Positions 5,244 through 9,481 of a DNA stretch of 9,481 nucleotides are shown piece after piece (positions within the stretch are counted from its first letter, which is position 1; every line of letters begins with the position of its first letter). The notes under the pieces are model-generated. The model did not search any database. It was given only the letters and a program-made list of their open reading frames with translations, and had not been told where the DNA came from. The stretch covers positions 1 through 9,481 of the forward strand of contig CAYOAC010000029.1 in NCBI GenBank assembly GCA_964401885.1, given 5' to 3'. The stretch is from JAULZV01 sp964401885. Lineage in GTDB: Bacteria; Patescibacteriota; Minisyncoccia; Phycocordibacterales; JAACPR01. Position numbers and translations under genes: made by a program.

Positions 5244-6389
5244 ATGCCGATACTTATTAGAATAATTCTTCAGAGATTATTAATTTTTGTATTTTCTATT
5301 TTGGCTTTTTTTGGAATAAACCCGGACCTATCAGTACCTTCTTCTGATGTTGTTAAGGAAAATAAAATAGTTCAACAAGATTATGTTCAAAATATTCTTC
5401 AGGTTCAAGATAAAGAAATTGTCGATATTATAAAAAATAATAAAGCAGATAAAAATATTGAAGAAAAGATAATTGATCTTGAAAAACAATTTACTAAAGA
5501 TATTACAGATCAAATCTCACAAAAAACAGAAATAATAATACCGAAGGAAGTTGTATCAAAAGAGGAATCTAAAAAATTTAATGTTAAAGATGTAATCGCA
5601 AATATAGTCTGTCTTGAAAAAACAAAAACATATACAAAAATGTCTAGCGGAAGCGGTGTTATTATTTCGCCCAATGGTCTTATTTTAACTAATGCCCATG
5701 TTGCTTATCCATTTTTAAAAACATCTCAGTTTGGTTCTTCAGATTATAGTTGCTCTGTTCGTTTTGAGAATATTCCTAATTATGGTTACAATGTGGAGCT
5801 TGTTTATTACCCGTCTGATTGGTTAGTAAAAAATATTGATGTTATAAAAGACCCTTCTCCTGTTGGAACTGGAGAAGATGATTATTCAATACTACAAATC
5901 ACCACTCCTCTCGGGCCTACTCCAAAAGACAAAACTTTCTCATATGCCTTAACTAATATCACAACAAAAGATTTGAAAGTGCACTTACCTATTACTGTTG
6001 CTGGTTATCCTGCTACAAATAGTGGTGTTTTTGAAATAGACACAAAACCTGGTTTAAAAATAGCTGATTCAATCATCGAGGATTTCTTTACTTTTGGCAC
6101 TAGAAGTTATGACGTCCTACAAACGGGAGTAAACGATGTCGCACATAGAGGGTCCTCTGGTGGGGGTATCTTAAGTAATTCAGACCTGTACGGTATTGTT
6201 GTTACTACCAATGAAAATGGTAATGGGTCTTATATAAACGCTTTGACTATACCTTATATAAAAGATGATTTTTCTAAAGATACAGGTATTGGTTTTAATG
6301 ATTTTATAAATTACCCCTATAATCTTTTAAAAGATCGTTTTGACTCATATTATAAACAAAATTTAATTGAGATTATTTCTCAGAATTAA
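5244..6389 (+). CDS. Membrane-anchored chymotrypsin-like (S1) serine protease
   Basis: The 381-residue product has an uncleaved-looking N-terminal membrane segment (about 8-25), a lysine- and glutamate-rich linker (about 35-112) that may be helical, and a trypsin-like peptidase domain (about 114-350). Triad candidates are H152 in LILTNAHV, D213 in EDDYSILQI, and S305 in HRGSSGGGIL, with SGSGVIISPNG (135-145) as the usual strand before the His. No PDZ domain follows, unlike DegP/HtrA. Two cysteines (C123, C170) in the domain could form a disulphide if it faces outward. It probably acts outside the membrane; the substrate is unknown. The frame stays open to a TTG at 5109, but those 45 codons cross the palindrome and the orphan terminator. 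The ATG at 5244 starts the hydrophobic segment and fits the promoter. Its 3' end overlaps the convergent RNHCP gene by 17 bp. Confidence 0.85.
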   Translation: MPILIRIILQRLLIFVFSILAFFGINPDLSVPSSDVVKENKIVQQDYVQNILQVQDKEIVDIIKNNKADKNIEEKIIDLEKQFTKDITDQISQKTEIIIPKEVVSKEESKKFNVKDVIANIVCLEKTKTYTKMSSGSGVIISPNGLILTNAHVAYPFLKTSQFGSSDYSCSVRFENIPNYGYNVELVYYPSDWLVKNIDVIKDPSPVGTGEDDYSILQITTPLGPTPKDKTFSYALTNITTKDLKVHLPITVAGYPATNSGVFEIDTKPGLKIADSIIEDFFTFGTRSYDVLQTGVNDVAHRGSSGGGILSNSDLYGIVVTTNENGNGSYINALTIPYIKDDFSKDTGIGFNDFINYPYNLLKDRFDSYYKQNLIEIISQN

Positions 6390-6681
6390 TTTTTTCTACT
6401 ATCTTAGATAGTTTTTCAACATTATCACCCTCTTGAAGCTTGTTGTTTCTTGTAAAATTACAGATTAAGCACTGATGTGTAATTGTTATGTTATTTGTTG
6501 AACCTTGGACCAAAATGGGCTTCATAAGACCATTGCAAGATTCTAATCTGTCTCCCGGTTGTATATCTACATGTTTACTATAAAAACACTCATGACAATG
6601 ATTTGTATAACCGTTACCCTCAGTGAAAGACCCACAGTTTTCACAGGTAAAATCTTCTTTGTTTTTTATAAAAGTTTTCAT
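6373..6681 (-). CDS. RNHCP-domain zinc-binding protein
   Basis: A 102-residue protein matching the RNHCP family, named after its Arg-Asn-His-Cys-Pro motif. Visible features are FTCENCG (C13, C16), TNHCHEC (C29, C32) in place of RNHCPxC, SKHVDIQPGDR (35-45), C49 in ESCNGLMKP, and HQCLICNFTRNNK (C71, C74). The paired cysteines suggest one or two zinc ribbons. The biochemical role of the family is not established to my knowledge; nucleic-acid or protein binding is plausible. The Arg and Pro of the name motif are replaced by Thr and His, while the cysteines and the HVD-PGDR block remain. The ATG lies 4 nt after the stop of the membrane-protein gene upstream, so translation is probably coupled. 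The 3' end overlaps the serine protease gene, with no terminator in between. Confidence 0.82.
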   Translation of the reverse strand: MKTFIKNKEDFTCENCGSFTEGNGYTNHCHECFYSKHVDIQPGDRLESCNGLMKPILVQGSTNNITITHQCLICNFTRNNKLQEGDNVEKLSKIVEKINSEK

Positions 6682-6685
6682 TTAA

Positions 6686-7216
6686 TTAAACAAAGTGTGT
6701 AATTAAATAAATCAGAAGACCAAACACAATTCCAAATAATAATAAGTCTCTGGATATTTTGAATAATTTTCTTTTTGGTCTATAGAAATATTTATATATA
6801 TTGTAGATTTCAGTTGAATAACCTTCAATCAACATGTCTTTATTTAAAAGCATTTCTTTGACAGACTCTGAATATTCTTTGGATGATTTAAAACTGCAGA
6901 TTTTTTTATTATAGAATAAGCTTTCTTCTTGGCCCTTTTTTCTCATAAACTTTGGTGGGTGAATTGCGTAGAGGGCACAAAAAACCGAAAGAACACCAAA
7001 TATTGCCAAGACCGAAAATGTTAAAACATTCTCCCCTTTGCTTATCCCTGAAATAGAAAACCCAACTACTGCTACGTCGATTCCTATTAATATGTTTGTT
7101 TGAGCGTCAAAATGTTTAACAAAAGCCGCTGCTCTATTAAGTACACCTTCAAAAAAACGTAACATTGCCGAATTGTCTTCTAACAATGTTCTTTCTGGGT
7201 TTGTATTTTCTTCCAT
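6686..7216 (-). CDS. Membrane protein resembling Pycsar effectors (DUF5706-like)
   Basis: A 176-residue protein with a cytoplasm-like N-terminus, membrane segments at about 41-58, 64-86 and 156-173, and a charged middle part. The pattern FDAQTNILIGIDVAVVGF (36-53) resembles the aDxKaxxLLxxN helix of DUF5706 proteins. HPPKF (86-90) follows the second helix, and EIYNIYKYFYRPKRKLFKIS (136-155) resembles the IYxxxxxxxxKyrxL segment before the last helix. Known members include PycTM-type effectors of Pycsar antiphage systems, thought to damage the membrane on binding a cyclic pyrimidine nucleotide. No cyclase gene is near, so a defence role is inference; the family also has uncharacterised members. 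It heads a two-gene unit with the RNHCP gene. The promoter suggests a leaderless mRNA. Confidence 0.6.
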   Translation of the reverse strand: MEENTNPERTLLEDNSAMLRFFEGVLNRAAAFVKHFDAQTNILIGIDVAVVGFSISGISKGENVLTFSVLAIFGVLSVFCALYAIHPPKFMRKKGQEESLFYNKKICSFKSSKEYSESVKEMLLNKDMLIEGYSTEIYNIYKYFYRPKRKLFKISRDLLLFGIVFGLLIYLITHFV

Positions 7217-7223
7217 AGATATG

Positions 7224-7252
7224 ATTATAAAATATATTGGATGAAATGTTAA
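7224..7252 (-). promoter_or_regulatory. Promoter of the membrane protein-RNHCP unit
   Basis: On the minus strand TTAACA (plus 7247-7252) and a perfect TATAAT (plus 7224-7229) are spaced by 17 bp. The -10 box is followed by exactly 7 nt and then the ATG at 7216, which predicts a leaderless mRNA. A 14-nt perfect palindrome, atgttaattaacat (7246-7259), covers the -35 box and could be an operator. Confidence 0.72.
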
Positions 7253-7262
7253 TTAACATAAA

Positions 7263-7290
7263 ACACCCACACATAATCATGTGTGGGTGT
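7263..7290 (-). terminator. Intrinsic terminator of the receiver gene
   Basis: A perfect 12-bp stem (acacccacacat at 7263-7274, atgtgtgggtgt at 7279-7290) has a 4-nt loop. On the minus strand it continues into TTTATGTTAATT, a modest T-rich tail. It lies 38 nt after the receiver stop codon and separates that gene from the membrane-protein promoter. Confidence 0.75.
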
Positions 7291-7328
7291 GGAGTTTAAC
7301 TGTGCTATTCTCCAGAGCACTTAGTGAC

Positions 7329-7832
7329 CTAATCCTGATTCTCCTTGTTTAGTTTACGCTCAAGAAGGAGTTTCAGAGATCCGATTGCTTCTTTCCAATT
7401 TTTGCTGGCATCAGTCTCTTCGTCAGAACCACTGTCACACATAAGAACATCCATATATCTATCAAGGCATTGGATCCATTGAAACTTTGAACCATGATGG
7501 TAACCGCCAGTGCAAAATATACAAGGGATTTTTGCAGCTACAGCAGCAGCTGCGATCAAAACCCCACAAGGACTATCTGAATTGTGCCTTCGATCTCCTT
7601 CTTCAAACAGTGGCATAAAGATATCTGTGACTACTCCATCAACCAGTGGTGTGTATGAAGACTCGTATGAGTTCTCCTTAGAGCCCTCGTTTACTTTACA
7701 CACCATTTTGTGTGCCCGAGCTGTCGTGCCGGTTATCATTTCAAAACCCAACTCCTCGGCAATTCTTACTGCTTTTTCGAGTTCTTCCGGTTTGTCTTCG
7801 ACGATGAGAATCCTGAATTTGTTCGTTGTCAT
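7329..7832 (-). CDS. Stand-alone response-regulator receiver protein
   Basis: A 167-residue protein with CheY-like receiver features and no output domain. ILIVEDKPEE (8-17) gives the acidic pair E12-D13. VVTDIFMP (67-74) gives the likely phosphoacceptor D70. CIFCTGGYHHG (104-114) supplies the conserved Thr (T108). The segment after beta-3 is long and polar (76-88), and there is an extra stretch between about 44 and 64, so D70 sits later than in typical receivers (about 50-57). The lysine usual near beta-5 is not obvious, so phosphorylation is not certain. The form CGVLIAAAAVAAKIPCIFCT recalls orphan receivers I associate with Parcubacteria-type genomes; this is from memory. No histidine kinase is in the window. 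It has a near-consensus promoter and an unusually long structured leader. Confidence 0.75.
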   Translation of the reverse strand: MTTNKFRILIVEDKPEELEKAVRIAEELGFEMITGTTARAHKMVCKVNEGSKENSYESSYTPLVDGVVTDIFMPLFEEGDRRHNSDSPCGVLIAAAAVAAKIPCIFCTGGYHHGSKFQWIQCLDRYMDVLMCDSGSDEETDASKNWKEAIGSLKLLLERKLNKENQD

Positions 7833-8004
7833 GGTGTTGTTTCATTTATCTCGTGCAGGAAGCAATTGTTGCTTACCTGAACTTCGCGCAATGGCGTAGT
7901 CGACAGTATGTCTCACTCGATAAATGAACGGTGGGCTCTAGAGTATACCCACCCTTCATCTATCGAGTTTTAGGTCTGTTTTTAAAGGAACTTACCTTTA
8001 TTCT
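7833..8004 (-). promoter_or_regulatory. Long structured 5' leader of the receiver mRNA
   Basis: Between the predicted start near 8004 and the ATG at 7832 lie about 170 nt of untranslated RNA with four hairpins. In transcript order they are: a 6-bp stem (plus 7983-8000, taaagg/ccttta); a 21-position stem (7915-7935 with 7948-7968) with one G-U wobble, one G-G mismatch and a 12-nt loop; a small 4-bp stem (7902-7912); and a 10-bp stem with one bulged base (7856-7879, cagg plus aagcaa against ttgctt plus cctg). The wobble pairs only in the minus-strand RNA. A 28-codon ATG frame (7959 down to 7873) lies inside. It does not match a riboswitch class I can name. It may be a new cis-regulatory RNA. 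Confidence 0.6.
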
Positions 8005-8010
8005 GGTAAT

Positions 8011-8039
8011 AGTATAGCATGTTCAAATACATTTGTCAA
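8011..8039 (-). promoter_or_regulatory. Near-consensus promoter of the receiver gene
   Basis: On the minus strand TTGACA (plus 8034-8039), a 17-bp spacer and TATACT (plus 8011-8016) form a near-perfect sigma-70 promoter, with TG one base before the -10 hexamer (extended -10). It is the strongest promoter in the window. Transcription would start near 8004. Confidence 0.85.
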
Positions 8040-8074
8040 TACATATCGTCAAACAAATTCTAAAAAAGATATTA

Positions 8075-8109
8075 ATTGTAACGTATAATAAGTTACAATA
8101 AAATATTGT
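8075..8109. promoter_or_regulatory. Candidate operator between the receiver and TrmB-type genes
   Basis: Arms attgtaac (8075-8082) and gttacaat (8092-8099) form an 8-bp inverted repeat with a 9-nt spacer. A third half-site attgt (8105-8109) pairs with acaat (8095-8099) to give an overlapping repeat with a 5-nt spacer. The group sits between two divergent promoters, about 70 bp upstream of the predicted TrmB-type start and 83 bp upstream of the receiver start. The divergent TrmB-type regulator is the obvious candidate binder, which is inference. Confidence 0.45.
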
Positions 8110-8118
8110 GGAAAAAAA

Positions 8119-8148
8119 TTGACACAAATATAACTATTAATATATACT
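8119..8148 (+). promoter_or_regulatory. Promoter of the TrmB-type regulator
   Basis: A consensus TTGACA (8119-8124) and TATACT (8143-8148) are spaced by 18 bp. Seven bases later comes the ATG at 8156, so the mRNA should be leaderless. An alternative -10 TATATA (8141-8146) would give 16-bp spacing. Confidence 0.75.
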
Positions 8149-8155
8149 TATATCT

Positions 8156-8932
8156 ATGAAAAAAGACTATTCACAATTAAAAATTCAACTACAAACATTA
8201 GGTTTTTCTGAAAAAGAATCGGGAGTATATATCGCCCTTTTAAAGCTAGGTAAAGGTACGGTTACAGAGATTTCTAGAAATGCTGGGATTAATAGAACAA
8301 CCGGTTATGATATTTTGAGTTCACTTACGAATAAAGGTATTGTTAGTGTTTCTGGTAAGGAACCAAAACAAGAGTTTGTTGCAGAATCTCCCACCTCTAT
8401 AACTGTATATCTCAAAAAACAAGCATATTTATTAAATGAAAATATAAAGAAGTCTGAAAATTTAGTTTCAGAGCTTGATCTATTACATTCTGTGAAGAAT
8501 AGGCCTAAGATCAGATTCTATGAAGGGATTGAAGGATTAAAACAGGTTTACGAAGACACTCTTACGAGCACTGAAGCAATCAGGGCGTATGCTACGGTTG
8601 ATGATATGCATAATACCCTCCCGAATTACTTTCCAGAATATTATAAAAGAAGGGCAAAAAAAGATATTTTTATACGGGCCATTGTTCCATCTACTGATGT
8701 GGGGAAAGAAAGACAAATTCATGATAAAGAAGAAAGACGAGAAATATCTTTTGTTCCTGCAGATAAGTATTATTTTTCACCTGAAATAAATATTTATAAT
8801 AACAAGGTGATGATTGCTTCTTGGAGAGAAAAATTAGGGATTATTATTGAAAGTGAAGAAATTGCCGATGCAATGAAAAAAATATATGAACTTGCTTGGG
8901 CAAGATCCAAAGAAATTGAAGAAGGTAAATAA
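8156..8932 (+). CDS. TrmB-family winged-helix transcriptional regulator
   Basis: A 258-residue regulator with an N-terminal winged helix-turn-helix (about 9-75). LGFSEKESGVYIALLKLGKG (15-34) and the recognition region around INRTTGYDILSSLTNKGIV (45-63) are typical of the TrmB/HTH domain. A helical connector follows (about 84-112, likely dimer coiled coil), then a ligand-binding-like domain starting at KIRFYEGIEGLKQVYEDTL (118-136) and running to the end. TrmB proteins of archaea bind sugars, but many bacterial homologues have no known ligand, so the effector is unknown here. The ATG at 8156 fits the promoter and leaves a complete HTH. It is divergent from the receiver gene with half-sites between, which suggests control of itself or that neighbour. 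It ends 7 nt from the 3' end of the convergent tRNA-Pro, with no terminator between. Confidence 0.87.
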   Translation: MKKDYSQLKIQLQTLGFSEKESGVYIALLKLGKGTVTEISRNAGINRTTGYDILSSLTNKGIVSVSGKEPKQEFVAESPTSITVYLKKQAYLLNENIKKSENLVSELDLLHSVKNRPKIRFYEGIEGLKQVYEDTLTSTEAIRAYATVDDMHNTLPNYFPEYYKRRAKKDIFIRAIVPSTDVGKERQIHDKEERREISFVPADKYYFSPEINIYNNKVMIASWREKLGIIIESEEIADAMKKIYELAWARSKEIEEGK

Positions 8933-8939
8933 TTGTTTG

Positions 8940-9012
8940 TCGGGGCGCCGGGATTCGAACCCGGAGTCACTCGTACCCAAAACGAGCATGTTAGCCGTTA
9001 CACTACGCCCCG
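8940..9012 (-). tRNA. tRNA-Pro (anticodon TGG)
   Basis: A complete 73-nt cloverleaf: acceptor CGGGGCG/CGCCCCG with discriminator A, anticodon stem CTCGT/ACGAG with loop TTTGGGT (anticodon TGG, plus-strand cca at 8977-8979), a 5-nt variable region, and T-stem CCGGG/CCCGG with loop TTCGAAT. It reads CCA and probably other Pro codons by wobble. CCA is not encoded. No terminator is seen between its 3' end and the convergent TrmB-type gene. Confidence 0.96.
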
Positions 9013-9038
9013 ATAGTGCTTTTAAACACTGTTTCCAT

Positions 9039-9067
9039 ACAATACATCATATTTATTTATTTTTCAA
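9039..9067 (-). promoter_or_regulatory. Candidate tRNA-Pro promoter
   Basis: On the minus strand TTGAAA (plus 9062-9067, overlapping the yraN stop codon) and TATTGT (plus 9039-9044) are spaced by 17 bp. Transcription would start near 9032, about 20 nt before the tRNA. The -10 box is identical to that proposed for tRNA-Gly and clpP. The tRNA could also be reached by read-through from yraN. Confidence 0.5.
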
Positions 9068-9414
9068 TGGAAGTAGATATTTGAATTTTTAATAAGCTTG
9101 AATCGGCGGTTTTTCATATCTACTAAAGCAAGATCAATTGTTATTACTTCTTCCTGTATTCTGTATTTGTAACAATATATTTTAACCGATTTTAAGAATC
9201 GTTTTAATTTTGTCTTGTGGAAATTTTCAGCCGGATTATATTCACCATAAGTTGTTTTTACTTCTATAAAGTGAAAGTTATTATTTCTTTTGGCAATAAT
9301 GTCTATTTCTCCTTGTCTTGTGAAATAATTTCTGCGGTTAATCGTGAAACCAAGTGATTCTAAAATCCTACAGGCAATGTTTTCCCCATAATCCCCTTTA
9401 GTTTTTGTTGTCAT
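9064..9414 (-). CDS. yraN: YraN/UPF0102 family protein, endonuclease-like fold
   Basis: A 116-residue protein of the UPF0102 (YraN) family, normal length 110-130. It has the conserved GDYGENIACRILESLGF (7-23) and the PD-(D/E)XK-like core GEIDIIAKRNNNFHFIEVKT (35-54), with D38, E51 and K53 as metal-site and catalytic candidates. The family resembles Holliday-junction-resolvase-type nucleases, but its activity and role are not settled; a part in DNA repair or recombination is inferred. It ends with TGA, which shows that TGA is a stop codon in this organism. A TATATT element 8 nt before the ATG (plus 9423-9428) may be its -10 box, again with almost no leader, but the -35 is poor. Further upstream to the window end is AT-rich with nothing to call. 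Confidence 0.9.
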   Translation of the reverse strand: MTTKTKGDYGENIACRILESLGFTINRRNYFTRQGEIDIIAKRNNNFHFIEVKTTYGEYNPAENFHKTKLKRFLKSVKIYCYKYRIQEEVITIDLALVDMKNRRFKLIKNSNIYFH

Positions 9415-9481
9415 TGTTTAAAAATATACAAAAGTGTTAAAGGTTATCTAAATAAATTTTAAATCCTAAAAAATAAAAAAT

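Noticed and set aside
7510..7899. 129-codon plus-strand frame opposite the receiver gene
   Set aside because: It is antisense to a gene with clear receiver motifs and shows no domain of its own.
7873..7959. 28-codon upstream frame in the receiver leader (minus strand)
   Set aside because: It overlaps the two main hairpins, has no start signal and no run of repeated codons as in attenuator leader peptides.
8886..9092. 68-codon plus-strand frame over the end of the TrmB-type gene and tRNA-Pro
   Set aside because: It overlaps a real gene and a clear antisense tRNA; its middle is the reverse complement of tRNA-Pro.
1..9481. CRISPR array, insertion sequence or phage genes
   Set aside because: No evenly spaced repeats, transposase, integrase or phage structural gene is visible in either strand.

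Overview
The window looks like a piece of a small, AT-rich bacterial genome, most likely a Patescibacteria/CPR member of the Parcubacteria type. This is inferred from gene style and not proven. The pointers are: no convincing Shine-Dalgarno sequence before any gene, several promoters whose -10 box lies 7-9 nt from the ATG (leaderless or nearly leaderless mRNAs), short intergenic regions, tRNAs without an encoded CCA, and a stand-alone receiver and TrmB-type regulator of a kind often seen in these genomes. TAA, TAG and TGA all end genes here (TGA ends yraN), so the standard bacterial code applies.

Left part (1-4702), housekeeping. A minus-strand pair encodes the 16S rRNA methyltransferase RsmE and a small lipoprotein, and ends at a terminator at 77-107. 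Divergent from it is clpP, with the triad S97/H122/D171 and an 18-bp terminator hairpin. Then come RNase Y (rny) and an HU-type DNA-binding protein whose promoter carries a dyad over the -35 box. A bidirectional terminator separates HU from a convergent class IV PLP aminotransferase.

Middle (4703-5243) has no convincing protein gene but is dense in structure. It holds a 128-bp GC-rich island (about 59% GC by hand count) closed by an inverted repeat, a perfect 32-bp-stem hairpin that ends tRNA-Gly(TCC), the tRNA-Gly gene, a perfect 24-nt palindrome filling the spacer of its promoter, a further hairpin, and an orphan plus-strand terminator.

Right part (5244-9481), accessory and signalling. A membrane-anchored S1-type serine protease runs tail to tail into a minus-strand pair: an RNHCP-domain zinc protein and a membrane protein resembling Pycsar effectors (DUF5706-like). 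Next is a stand-alone response-regulator receiver with a near-consensus promoter and a 170-nt structured 5' leader. It is divergent from a TrmB-family regulator with its own consensus promoter, and ATTGT/ACAAT half-sites lie between the two. The window closes with tRNA-Pro(TGG) and the YraN/UPF0102 nuclease-fold gene. The receiver leader, the 4810-5187 region and the Pycsar-effector-like gene are the parts most worth a second look.
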